DNA from: Duncaniella freteri
GTDB taxonomy: Bacteria > Bacteroidota > Bacteroidia > Bacteroidales > Muribaculaceae
Length of the DNA: 64,000 nucleotides
Direction: 5' to 3'
Assembly: GCF_004766125.1 (NCBI RefSeq)
Contig: NZ_SJSA01000002.1
Span: 310,001 to 374,000 of the forward strand
Below the pieces are notes generated by a model. That model made no database searches. It was given only the letters and a program-made list of their open reading frames with translations, and was not told the DNA's origin. The translations under genes were made by a program, and so were the position numbers. Positions 43,156-52,737 of the stretch are shown here, in pieces (the stretch's first letter is position 1; each line of letters starts with the position of its first letter).

Positions 43156-46100
43156 ATGGTAAGGTATTTGCTTAATCACCGTATTGCGGTCATCATGGCG
43201 TTTCTTGCTTTGGTGATACTCGGGTGTGTGACATATGTTACTTTGCCGGTCTCGCTTTTGCCTGACATTGCTATACCTCATATCACAGTTCAGGTGTCCG
43301 AGGAGAATGTGTCGGCACGTGAGCTTGAAAATACGGTAGTCACCCCTCTGCGCAGGCAGCTCATGCAGGTAGGCGGTCTCAGCGAGATAAAGAGCGAGAC
43401 TCGTGATGGATCTGCTGTCATATATCTGACCATGGACTATGGTGTCAACACTGATCTTGCGTTCATCGAGGTCAATGAGAAGATTGACGGAGCAATGAAC
43501 TTATTGCCAAGGTCTGTAAGCCGTCCTAAAGCGGTGAAGGCAAGTGCTACCGATATCCCTGTGCTGTATATTCAGATGACATCTCGCACAGATAGGGATG
43601 AGGATTTCATGGATGTTGCCACTGTGGCTGAGAATATTGTCCGACGCAGGCTTGAACAGCTCCCCGAGGTTGCTATGGTCGATATGACAGGAGTGCCGGG
43701 AAGAATGCTGCGTGTGACACCTGATCTTGACAAATTGACCCAGGCTGGTATATCTGTTGAGGAGCTGGAGTCGGCACTGACGGCAAACAATGTCGAGCCG
43801 GGCTCAATGACAGTCCGTGACGGATATTATGAATACAATATACATGTTGCCAATCTGTTGCGTTCTGCTTCGGATATCAGGAAAATAAAGATCCGCAAAA
43901 GTGACAGGATGTTCGATCTCGGAGATTTTGCTGATGTGCAGCTCATGGCTCGTACACCTGACGGATACTCAGTGCATAATGGCAAACGCGCAGTGACACT
44001 CGCCATCATAAAGCATAGCGAGGAGAGCATGGACGCCATGAAGAAGGCTCTCGACTCGGCTCTCGGCTACTTCTCGTCTCGCTATCCGGATATTGAATTC
44101 TCTCAGACAAGAAGTCAGACAGAACTGCTTGATTTCACTATCTCTAACCTTGAGCAGAATCTCATCCTCGGTCTGATCCTTGTATTCTTTGTCTGTGCTT
44201 TATTCATGGGGGGAGTGCGGTCATCATTCATTATAGGGCTGAGCATCATAGTGGGAGTTATTCTCACGTTCCTGTTGTTCTATCTGTTCCATGTATCGAT
44301 AAATATTATATCCATGTCAGGACTTATTCTTGCAGTGGGTATGATGATTGATAATTCGGTCATAGTGACTGAGAATATAACTCAATATCGCCATCGTGGG
44401 GCATCTCTGATGCAGGCGTGTGTCAGTGGTACGAACGAGATGATAACACCCATGTTGTCCTCATCGTTGACGACTGTCGCGGTGTTTGTCCCGCTTGTGT
44501 TCATGAGTGGGATTGCGGGAGCAATATTTTCTGACCAGGCTTTTTCAATCACGGCTGGATTAGCTTCAAGCTATGTGGTAGGAATCACGCTGTTGCCTGT
44601 ACTGTACCATATTTTTTCCAAGAAAACAACTGTCCGTAAAAGAGTGGAAAATGAATCAGCCGGATATCTTAGGCTTTATGACCGAGGTATAGATCTTTGT
44701 TTTCGTCATAAGTGGGTATTGATGATACTGACTATGCTGATGATTCCTATTTGTGTACTCCTGTTTATGTTCATGCGCCATGAACGTATGCCGGAGATAG
44801 ACAGCAATGAGACTCTTGTAAGGATCGACTGGAACGAAAATATCAGCCTTGATGAGAATCGCCGTAGGGTAGGGCTGTTAAAGGATTCGTCGGCAGTGAT
44901 GAATTCCGCCTATATCGGACCTCAGGATTTCCTGCTTGCTTCCGACTTGGATTTTTCATCGGCTGAGGCGGAATTGTATTTCCTTACCGATTCATCCGAC
45001 AGTATTGCTCCGCTTCAAGAGCGAGTGTCTGACAGGCTGCATAATCAATATCCCAATGCGACATTCTCATTCTCCAAAACCGAAAATATATTTGAAAAGA
45101 TATTTTCTTCTGATGAAGCCGATATAGAAGTCAGGATACATTCTGCGGGTGGCGGTAAATACGATATCGGCGATCTGCTGTCGTTGCATCAATCCATGTC
45201 GCATTCGACAGGCATATCCATGACACCGGTGCCTCTGCGTGAGCAGATCGATATAATTATTGACCGTGAAAGGCTTGCCCTTTACAATGTGGAATATTCC
45301 GAGGTTCAGCGTGTACTGCGAACAGCGTTTAAGGGCAATTCCGTCTCTACTCTGAGGTCTTATAACGAATATATCCCTATTGAGATTGTGGGGAGTGAAA
45401 TGTCGATCAATGATGTGCTTGCGGGAAGCTTTGTCCGATCAAGGGCTGATAGGAATGGTGTCAGTACGGACATTCCGTTGAGGAGCCTTCTCACAACCGA
45501 GAGCAGTCGTGATCTAAAGACAATAACCGCAGGAAGTGCCGGTGAATATGTCCCTGTCGGGTTAAATGTCGCCGGTCATGAGAATGAGGTGATGCAAAAG
45601 GTCAGGGAGGTTGCGTATGATGACGGGAATTATGATGTGGATTTTGAAGGAAGTTTCTTCTCAAATGCAAAAATGATGAATGAGCTGACCGTGATACTCC
45701 TTGTGTCGGTTATGCTGATGTATTTTATTCTTTGTGCCCAGTTCGAGAGTTTTCTTCAGCCGCTGATTGTGCTGCTTGAAATACCGGTGGATACGGCTTT
45801 TGCCCTGCTGGCACTCATGATTTTCGGACAGACACTCAATCTCATGTCGGCGATAGGCATAATTGTCACTTGTGGCATTGTTGTGAACGATTCCATTCTG
45901 AAACTTGATGCGATCAATGAATTGCGAAAAGACGGCATGCCTCTTGTCGAGGCAATACATACTGCCGGACGTCGACGCCTCAGAGCAATAATCATGACAT
46001 CGCTGACCACAATATTCGCCATGTTGCCGGTCCTTTTCACTTCCGATATGGGTTCGGAGCTTCAGCGTCCCCTTGCCATAGCCATGATAGGCTCTATGGT

Positions 46101-46176
46101 GGTGGGAACACTTGTCAGCATATTTATCATACCGTTGTTCTACTGGTCAATCTATCGTAAACATGAAAGCAAGTAA
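43156..46176 (+). CDS. RND efflux permease 1
   Basis: A 1006-residue inner-membrane proton-driven pump. N-terminus VRYLLNHRIAVIMAFLALVILGCVTYVTLPVSLLPDIAIPHITV is the classical RND opening. TM4 carries D399 and N400 in GMMIDNSVIVTEN, the first being the proton-relay Asp (D407 of AcrB), and the second position is Asn instead of Asp408; TM10 has GIIVTCGIVVNDSILKLD. Two large periplasmic loops are present. It is slightly smaller than AcrB (1049). Its stop overlaps the TolC-like start by 14 bases. Substrate unknown. Confidence 0.92.
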   Translation: MVRYLLNHRIAVIMAFLALVILGCVTYVTLPVSLLPDIAIPHITVQVSEENVSARELENTVVTPLRRQLMQVGGLSEIKSETRDGSAVIYLTMDYGVNTDLAFIEVNEKIDGAMNLLPRSVSRPKAVKASATDIPVLYIQMTSRTDRDEDFMDVATVAENIVRRRLEQLPEVAMVDMTGVPGRMLRVTPDLDKLTQAGISVEELESALTANNVEPGSMTVRDGYYEYNIHVANLLRSASDIRKIKIRKSDRMFDLGDFADVQLMARTPDGYSVHNGKRAVTLAIIKHSEESMDAMKKALDSALGYFSSRYPDIEFSQTRSQTELLDFTISNLEQNLILGLILVFFVCALFMGGVRSSFIIGLSIIVGVILTFLLFYLFHVSINIISMSGLILAVGMMIDNSVIVTENITQYRHRGASLMQACVSGTNEMITPMLSSSLTTVAVFVPLVFMSGIAGAIFSDQAFSITAGLASSYVVGITLLPVLYHIFSKKTTVRKRVENESAGYLRLYDRGIDLCFRHKWVLMILTMLMIPICVLLFMFMRHERMPEIDSNETLVRIDWNENISLDENRRRVGLLKDSSAVMNSAYIGPQDFLLASDLDFSSAEAELYFLTDSSDSIAPLQERVSDRLHNQYPNATFSFSKTENIFEKIFSSDEADIEVRIHSAGGGKYDIGDLLSLHQSMSHSTGISMTPVPLREQIDIIIDRERLALYNVEYSEVQRVLRTAFKGNSVSTLRSYNEYIPIEIVGSEMSINDVLAGSFVRSRADRNGVSTDIPLRSLLTTESSRDLKTITAGSAGEYVPVGLNVAGHENEVMQKVREVAYDDGNYDVDFEGSFFSNAKMMNELTVILLVSVMLMYFILCAQFESFLQPLIVLLEIPVDTAFALLALMIFGQTLNLMSAIGIIVTCGIVVNDSILKLDAINELRKDGMPLVEAIHTAGRRRLRAIIMTSLTTIFAMLPVLFTSDMGSELQRPLAIAMIGSMVVGTLVSIFIIPLFYWSIYRKHESK

Positions 46177-47637
46177 ACTTCTTTTTTTTCTCATATCTTT
46201 TCTCATCCCTTCGGCTGCGTTTTCAGTCACACTGTCATTGGAGCGGACAATCGAACTTGCCAATGATTCTTCTTTAATGGCGTTTAGGTACCGCAACATG
46301 TACCAGTCGAGCTATTGGCAGTATGTGAGCTATCGAGCCGGACGGTTGCCGAGCCTCTCGCTGTCGCTTATGCCTGCAAGTTACAACAGGTATATGACAC
46401 AACGCTATGACTCGGAACATAATATCGATGTGTTCCGTGAGCAGCAGATGTTTCGTGCGTCCGGGGGCTTGAGGTGGAGCAGAATTTTGACCTTCTCGGA
46501 GGAACCTTCTATATGGAGACTGATATTGAGTATCTGCGCAATTTCGGAGAGAACAAATACACGCAGTATTCATCTATCCCGGTCAGAATCGGATATCGTC
46601 AGAGCCTACTCGGATTCAATCCGTTCAAATGGGAGCGAAAAATCGAGCCTCTGCGTTATGAGAAAGCTAAAAAGGAGTTGCTGTATAACATGGAAAGTGT
46701 CAGCGAACAGGCGGTTACCTATTTCTTCGCTCTTGCCCTTGCACAGGCTGAATATCGACTTGCTGAAGAGAATGTGGCGTCATGCGACACTATGTATGTC
46801 ATCGGTCAGCGACGCTTCAGGATTGCTTCGATTTCACGAGCCGATCTTCTTACGCTTGAACTTGACAAAGTGAACGCCCGAAATACACTTGAAAATTGTC
46901 GTATAGCTTTGAAGCGGGCGATGTTTTCTCTTGCTTCGTTTCTTGGTATGGATAAGAACACCGAGATCGAGATAGTGATGCCTGGCAGACCGATGACTGT
47001 CGACATTCCGGTCGATATGGCTCTTGCTATGGCAAAAGGGAATAACCCGACTCTTCTTGGCCACAGGCAGGCGATATTGGAGGGTGAGCGTGATTTGAAC
47101 AAGGCAAAAGTGGAATCTCGCTTCAATGCCTCTGTGAATGCCTCTGTCGGGTTCAATCAGGTTGCCGACGATTTGTCCGGCGCATACCGTTCGCCATTGC
47201 GCCAGGATCTTGTATCGGTGTCAATTTCGGTCCCGATAATAGATTGGGGGGTGAGAAAAGGCAGAGTGAATATGGCTCGTAACAATCTCAATGTATCGCG
47301 TATTGCTGCCCGCCAGGATGAACTGTCAGTTGAAGAGGATATAATAATGACAGTAAGTGACTATGATGTGCGCCAAAGACTGATAGCTTCTGCGTCCGAA
47401 GCTCTTGACCTTGCTGACATGGCGTATGCCCAGACCCAGCAGCGATTCATAATAGGTAAGGCTGACATCAATTCGATTACTCTATCTCTCAATCGTAGGC
47501 AGGAGGCTTCAAAAAATTATATCTCGGCATTACAGAATTTTTGGCTCAGTCATTATAAGATTCGCAGGCTTACTCTTCACGATTTCGAAACCGGCAGATC
47601 GCTTTCTGATGAATTTGACTTGAAAATAGAGAATTGA
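46163..47637 (+). pseudogene. TolC-like outer-membrane efflux protein, frameshifted
   Basis: Outer-membrane channel of the tripartite pump. It starts at ATG 46163 with a signal peptide (MKASKLLFFLISFLIPSAAFS) and TolC-type helices ERTIELANDSSLMAFRYRNMYQSSYWQYVSYRAG. Near 46470 the frame is lost; the family sequence continues in another frame from GTG at 46474: VEQNFDLLGGTFYMETDIEYLRNFG and so on to a normal end at 47637 (GKADINSITLSLNRRQEASKNYISALQNFWLSHYKIRRLTLHDFE). One missing base in a G run at about 46471-46474 (GAGGTGG instead of GAGGGTGG) explains it; the repaired protein would be 491 residues. It could be a real mutation or a sequencing error. Confidence 0.88.
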
Positions 47638-50600
47638 GAATGAAGGCAAGTTCATTTACCATAATTGTTGCTTTCATTGCAATTTCATTGGTCGGATGCG
47701 CTCTTGTGCCGCTCCTTCCGGTGAAGCTTGCCCCTTCGCGAAATTTACCGTCACTGACAGTCAGCTTCTCGATGCCAAACAATTCTGCGAGGACAGTTGA
47801 GGCTGAGGTCACGTCGCGCCTTGAATCCATATTGGCTCGTGTCAGTGGAGTGAAGTCGATCAATTCCAAATCGTATAACGGTGGCGGAAGGGTGTCAATA
47901 GACCTTGACCGTCATGCTGATCTTGACATGGTAAGGTTTGAAGTGTCGGCTCTTGTGCGCCAGGCATGGGGTGATATGCCTGATGGGGTCACATATCCGT
48001 CGATTTCTCCTCGATCCGTCGAGAAGGAGAGTTCTCGTCCGTTCATGACATTTACGCTCAATGCTCCTTCAAATCCGTCTGAAATACAGGCCTATGGGGA
48101 GGAGAATCTTAAGCCTCTGCTGTCTCGTATACCGGGGGTGTATAAAGTGGAACTTAGCGGGGCGCAACCGATGGAATGGCAATTGAGATATGATATCGAC
48201 AGGTTGTCGTCGCTCGGTCTTACTGCTGCTGATCTGAGAAAAGCCATATCCGAGCACTATGGCAGTGAGTTTCTTGGCATGGCAAAGATTTCAGGAGGTA
48301 AAGAGCGAGAGGAGTGGATGCGTCTGTCTCTGAAGTCAGGAGGCAATCCCGAAGCTTTTGTCCCATCTGAAATATCAATCCTGATGAATTCTGGCGAGGT
48401 AGTCAGTCTTGATAAGCTTGTTGTGGTGTCTCACATTGAAGCACGTGCTAAGCACCATTTCCGTATAAACGGACTCAACTCGATATATGTCAACATTACT
48501 TCAGAGGAGGATGCCAATCAGCTTGCACTGTCGGATCGAATAAAGGAAACAGTCAGCCTTTTTGAGAAGTCTATGCCGCAGGGGTATATGATAGATTCTG
48601 CCTATGATGCCACAGAAAATATCCGTGAAGAGCTTGACAAAATATATTTTCGCTCGGGACTCACAGTTGTCATATTGCTGCTGTTTGTAGGATTGATATC
48701 GCTGAATATTCGTTATGTATTGCTTATAACAATCGGGCTTGCAATGAATCTTGCTGTGGCTGCGGTGTTCTATTATCTGACTGGTATTGAGATTCAGCTG
48801 TATTCTCTCGCTGGTATCACCATATCACTCAATCTCATAATAGATAATCTTATTGTCATGACCGATCATTACACTCGTCGGCGTGATCTCGGGGTGTTCA
48901 CTGCCATACTTGCTGCAACCCTGACCACTATCGGAGCACTTTCAGTGGTATATTTCATGGATGAGAGGACAAGGCTCAGTCTTGAGGATTTTGTTACGGT
49001 TGTGATAATAAATCTTGTTGTTTCGCTTGCGGTGGCTCTTTTCCTTGTTCCGGCATTGGTTGACAGGCTTGGAGTCCGGCGCAGGATAGAAGAACAGGGA
49101 TTCCGGAATTTGCGTCGGCGTTTGTCATTGTTCCTCTCTCGCATCTATGCAAATATCGTAAATTCTGTCGTAAGATTCAGGGTTGCTTTCATTGTAATTA
49201 TGATACTGTCTTTTGGATTGCCTGTATTCATTATTCCTGAAAAGATAGAAGGGGATAGTAGATGGGTGGAACGTTATAATGCTGTATTCGGAAGTTCGGT
49301 ATACAAGGAGAAAATCAAGCCTGTCACCGATGTCGTATTGGGAGGGACTCTCCGTTTGTTTGTGGAAAAGGTCTACAATGGCTCATATTGGGATCGTGAT
49401 ACAGGGGAACCGGTGCTGTATATTAATGCAACTCTGCCCAATGGAGCTACAGTCGAGCAGATGGACGCGCTTGTCAGGAAGATGGAGATGTATTTGAGAG
49501 GCTTCTCGGAAGTGCGTCAGTTCCAGACCTCGGTTTCAGGTCCTCGTCGGGCTTCTATTTCAGTGTATTTTGACAAACAAAGTCAGCACAGCGGTTTTCC
49601 CTATCGGCTCAAGGGTGATGTCATATCGAAGGCTCTTACTCTTGGCGGAGGCTCATGGAACGTTTATGGGCTTCAGGATCAGGGCTTCAGTAATGATGTG
49701 AGAGAGAATGCCGGGAGCTATCGCGTGAAGCTTACAGGATATAATTACGATGAACTTTCGGATTGGGCTTATCGTATGCGCGACACTCTTCTGACTCACC
49801 GTCGTATAAAGGAAGTTACCGTTGCTTCGGAGTTCTCTCACTGGAAAGATGACTACACCGAGTTTCATCTTGCCATTGACCGTGACCGACTTGCCAAATA
49901 TGGGATCAATGCTTCTCAGCTGTTCCGAGCGATCGAACCTACGTTCGGGCGTGAAATTAACTGCGGTCAGATCGTTGTCGACCGCAGTGCTCAACGCATC
50001 AATCTATATTCATTGAAGTCTGATACATATGATATCTTCGCACTCATGCAGCAGCCTTTCACTATCGGAGGAAAGACATTCAAACTTTCGGATATCGGCA
50101 GGATAGAGAAACGAAATGCTCCGCAGGATATAGTGAAAACGAATCAGGAATATATCATGTGTCTGCAATACGAGTATATAGGTTCAGGCATGCAAGGCAA
50201 TAAAGTGCTTGAAAGAGATCTTGAGACCATAAATGCCCTTATGCCTGTAGGTTATAGGGCTGAGAGTGAAAGACTGCAATGGAGGGATAAGGATGAAAGC
50301 GGAAAATATTGGCTTCTGCTTCTCGTAGTGGCAATAATCTTTTTTACAGCTTCGATACTGTTCAATTCTTTGCGACAGCCGTTTGCGATAATATTTATAA
50401 TTCCGATGTCTTTTATCGGAGTGTTTGCTGTGTTCTATCTGTTTAAGTTAAATTTTGACCAAGGAGGTTTTGCTTCTTTCATACTTCTTGCCGGCATCAC
50501 TGTAAACGCTGCGATATATATCCTTAATGAGTATAATTCGCAATGTCGGAAATTTCCGACTGTTGACCGTTGCAAAATATACATCAAGGCATTCCGCATC

Positions 50601-50822
50601 AAGATCGTCCCCATACTTCTTACAGTGCTTTCGACAATACTTGGTTTCATCCCATTTATTATAGGTGAAACAAAGGAGTCTTTTTGGTATCCTTTGGCAA
50701 TAGGCACGATGGGTGGATTGCTAATGTCGTTAATCTGTATAATTTTATATCTCCCATTATTGGTGATTAATAAAAAGCACACTCTACGATATCTCCCTCG
50801 GAGCAATAATCCTGAGCCATAA
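47634..50822 (+). CDS. RND efflux permease 2
   Basis: A 1062-residue RND protein, clearly different from permease 1 in the same operon. Opening MKASSFTIIVAFIAISLVGCALVPLLPVKLAPSRNLPSLTVSF is a short RND start; TM4 has D404 and N405 in SLNLIIDNLIVMTDHY; the C-terminal part is GGFASFILLAGITVNAAIYILNEYN and a FIPFIIGETKESFWYPLAIGTMGG segment. Its start overlaps the TolC-like stop by 4 bases. Two permeases with one adaptor and one channel recall MdtABC, where two RND subunits make a mixed trimer; here the second permease comes after the channel gene. Substrate unknown. Confidence 0.9.
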   Translation: MRMKASSFTIIVAFIAISLVGCALVPLLPVKLAPSRNLPSLTVSFSMPNNSARTVEAEVTSRLESILARVSGVKSINSKSYNGGGRVSIDLDRHADLDMVRFEVSALVRQAWGDMPDGVTYPSISPRSVEKESSRPFMTFTLNAPSNPSEIQAYGEENLKPLLSRIPGVYKVELSGAQPMEWQLRYDIDRLSSLGLTAADLRKAISEHYGSEFLGMAKISGGKEREEWMRLSLKSGGNPEAFVPSEISILMNSGEVVSLDKLVVVSHIEARAKHHFRINGLNSIYVNITSEEDANQLALSDRIKETVSLFEKSMPQGYMIDSAYDATENIREELDKIYFRSGLTVVILLLFVGLISLNIRYVLLITIGLAMNLAVAAVFYYLTGIEIQLYSLAGITISLNLIIDNLIVMTDHYTRRRDLGVFTAILAATLTTIGALSVVYFMDERTRLSLEDFVTVVIINLVVSLAVALFLVPALVDRLGVRRRIEEQGFRNLRRRLSLFLSRIYANIVNSVVRFRVAFIVIMILSFGLPVFIIPEKIEGDSRWVERYNAVFGSSVYKEKIKPVTDVVLGGTLRLFVEKVYNGSYWDRDTGEPVLYINATLPNGATVEQMDALVRKMEMYLRGFSEVRQFQTSVSGPRRASISVYFDKQSQHSGFPYRLKGDVISKALTLGGGSWNVYGLQDQGFSNDVRENAGSYRVKLTGYNYDELSDWAYRMRDTLLTHRRIKEVTVASEFSHWKDDYTEFHLAIDRDRLAKYGINASQLFRAIEPTFGREINCGQIVVDRSAQRINLYSLKSDTYDIFALMQQPFTIGGKTFKLSDIGRIEKRNAPQDIVKTNQEYIMCLQYEYIGSGMQGNKVLERDLETINALMPVGYRAESERLQWRDKDESGKYWLLLLVVAIIFFTASILFNSLRQPFAIIFIIPMSFIGVFAVFYLFKLNFDQGGFASFILLAGITVNAAIYILNEYNSQCRKFPTVDRCKIYIKAFRIKIVPILLTVLSTILGFIPFIIGETKESFWYPLAIGTMGGLLMSLICIILYLPLLVINKKHTLRYLPRSNNPEP

Positions 50823-50945
50823 GGCAGATATAAACAGCTTACCAGTCAGTGTCCTCTCTCCACTTTATGTTGAACATATCTCTATTTGTATCTTATATGA
50901 TGCAAAATATTGAGTCAGTTCGCCTATATTTTGAAATGAATAAAG

Positions 50946-50985
50946 AAATAAGCCTTGAAAATCATCAGATTTCCAAGGCTTATTT
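50946..50985 (-). terminator. Terminator of tRNA-Ser
   Basis: Perfect 12-base arms 50946-50957 and 50974-50985; on the minus strand it follows the tRNA 3' end by three bases and runs into TTTCTTTATTC. Confidence 0.8.
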
Positions 50986-50988
50986 AAG

Positions 50989-51076
50989 CGGAGTGAGCGA
51001 GATTCGAACTCGCGATACGCTTTTGGCGTATACACGCTTTCCAGGCGTGCCTCTTCAGCCACTCGAGCATCACTCC
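50989..51076 (-). tRNA. tRNA-Ser (anticodon GGA)
   Basis: An 88-base tRNA on the minus strand. Acceptor arms GGAGTGA and TCACTCC with discriminator G, D-arm with CTCGAGTGGCTGAAGAGGC, anticodon stem CACGC/GCGTG and loop CTGGAAA (anticodon GGA), a long variable arm (TATACGCCAAAAGCGTAT), and the T-arm GCGAGTTCGAATCTCGC. The long variable arm and discriminator are typical of serine tRNA. Its D-arm contains CTCGAG at 51062-51067, the predicted target of the PaeR7I-like enzyme of this genome. Confidence 0.96.
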
Positions 51077-51102
51077 TTGCATTGCTTTCTGCTTTGCGTG
51101 TG

Positions 51103-51110
51103 CAAAGGTA
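51103..51110 (-). promoter_or_regulatory. -7 element for tRNA-Ser
   Basis: TACCTTTG on the minus strand, 26 bases before the tRNA; same octamer and nearly the same distance as for tRNA-Leu. Confidence 0.6.
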
Positions 51111-51204
51111 GCAAATTGGTGTGATATACTGAAATATTAAAGGTTAAAAAGTGTTGCAAAAATGCTGCAATATTGCTGCGCATTGTGGATTACATTAGGT
51201 GGTA

Positions 51205-52731
51205 TCAGTGTGCTTTTCGGAATCTGCCGAACAGGTATCCGAGCATATCGGATTGGATGCGTGATTTCATCAGCGCATTGATCCCCAGATATATCGCCAT
51301 GAACGCCAGGCTTTGCAGTACACATATCAGCAGCGGATGAAGATTAGCATTGAGCAGCATAATGCATGGTATAAGCGACAGGCAGGTGAGTGCAAAGTAG
51401 GGGAGCAGATCGCCAAGATAGCTGAGAAGTGTGCGTCCTGAGATTCGTATCACCAGTATGAGAGACGTTATCCAGGTTACTATTGTGGCAGCAAGTTGTC
51501 CCCAAAGGAATATTTCCACTCCACGGACCGGATTGCCGGGAGCAGTGATGGCTATGTAGGGTAGAGTGATGAGTATCGCTATGATGGATGCCGTATCGCG
51601 TATGACCTCATTGGCGATAAGTCTTTTGGAACGTGCTACCGACAGGAGGAAATTGCCGTAAAGATTGGAAAGGGTAAAAAATATTCCTCGTATCAGCATT
51701 AGTTGGAAAAGTATTATTGAGGGATCCCATTTGGTGCCGAAAAGAGTGTGGAATATCGGAGTTGCCATCACTGCAAGCAGACACATGCCTGGAAAAAGCA
51801 GATAAGCGGCAAAACGATGGGTCTTTCCGCACATATGTGCGTATCGTTCAGGGTCATCCTGGACTTTGGATAACAGCGGGACAAATGATGATGCAAAGAC
51901 CTGTGATATAGATACTACTGCCATTTTACTCCATTTGTCAGCCTGGGTGTAATATCCTAAAGAACTGAGATTGACTTTTGAGCCAATTAGGAAGGAGCCC
52001 ATGGATTGGAACGCTGTGTTGAGCAGGGAAGTAAACATGACCACTGATCCTATTCTGAAAAAGCTCTTCAGAACAGGAAACGAGAATGCAAGCATCGGGG
52101 TCCATCCGCTTGAGAACCATAGGATGATTGTCTTGACTGTGGCTACAGTTATGGATTGCCATACGAGAGCCCATGCCCCATATCCGCTGACTGCAAGATA
52201 AATTCCTGTCACAGCTCCTGCAATGAGTCCAAGAGAGTTGCTTACAGCCACCATGCGGGTCTCCATCCTTTTTATCAGGCGGTTGGACTGAACTATGGAG
52301 AGTGAGTTGATGATGAATGTTAGGAACATTACGCGCGACAATGGTATCAGGCGTGTGTTCCCCTGAAATATGTCGGCAATCCATGGTGCAAGAATGAAAA
52401 GCAGCAGGTAAAGAGCCAATGCCATAGACAGATTGAACCATAGCACTGTGGAATAATCGAGGCGGCTTGGCGATTTCCTTTGCAGCAGGGCTGATGCGAA
52501 ACCGCTTTCAATGAACCGCTCAGCAAACATCTGGAATACCATAATTGCCCCTACAAGTCCGAATTCCTCCTGTGAGAGTTTTTGGGCAAGAACAACACCG
52601 GTCACCGCATAGAGTATCTGTGATGATACCTTATCGATGACGTTCCATTTGAGGGTGCGGGCTACCGATAGCTTCAGATTTTCGGTCGCGTCTCCTGATT
52701 CTTCGCAGTTGCTATGTTTTGAGTCAGACAT
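51205..52731 (-). CDS. Lipopolysaccharide/polysaccharide flippase (MOP superfamily, WzxC-like)
   Basis: A 508-residue protein with about 14 hydrophobic segments. The N-terminal region VARTLKWNVIDKVSSQILYAVTGVVLAQKLSQEEFGLVGAIMVFQMFAERFIESGFASALLQRKSPSRLDYSTVLWFNL is characteristic of the lipopolysaccharide biosynthesis (WzxC) group. Such proteins move undecaprenyl-linked sugars across the inner membrane. No glycosyltransferase lies beside it; the rhamnose genes are more than 20 kb away. The GIN-domain gene ends 6 bases upstream of its start on the same strand, so they may be co-transcribed. Confidence 0.9.
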   Translation of the reverse strand: MSDSKHSNCEESGDATENLKLSVARTLKWNVIDKVSSQILYAVTGVVLAQKLSQEEFGLVGAIMVFQMFAERFIESGFASALLQRKSPSRLDYSTVLWFNLSMALALYLLLFILAPWIADIFQGNTRLIPLSRVMFLTFIINSLSIVQSNRLIKRMETRMVAVSNSLGLIAGAVTGIYLAVSGYGAWALVWQSITVATVKTIILWFSSGWTPMLAFSFPVLKSFFRIGSVVMFTSLLNTAFQSMGSFLIGSKVNLSSLGYYTQADKWSKMAVVSISQVFASSFVPLLSKVQDDPERYAHMCGKTHRFAAYLLFPGMCLLAVMATPIFHTLFGTKWDPSIILFQLMLIRGIFFTLSNLYGNFLLSVARSKRLIANEVIRDTASIIAILITLPYIAITAPGNPVRGVEIFLWGQLAATIVTWITSLILVIRISGRTLLSYLGDLLPYFALTCLSLIPCIMLLNANLHPLLICVLQSLAFMAIYLGINALMKSRIQSDMLGYLFGRFRKAH

Positions 52732-52737
52732 AGGCTG

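Noticed and set aside
46112..46873. A separate 253-residue protein at the start of the TolC-like gene.
   Set aside because: After about residue 120 it is out-of-frame noise; the real protein continues in another frame from 46474.
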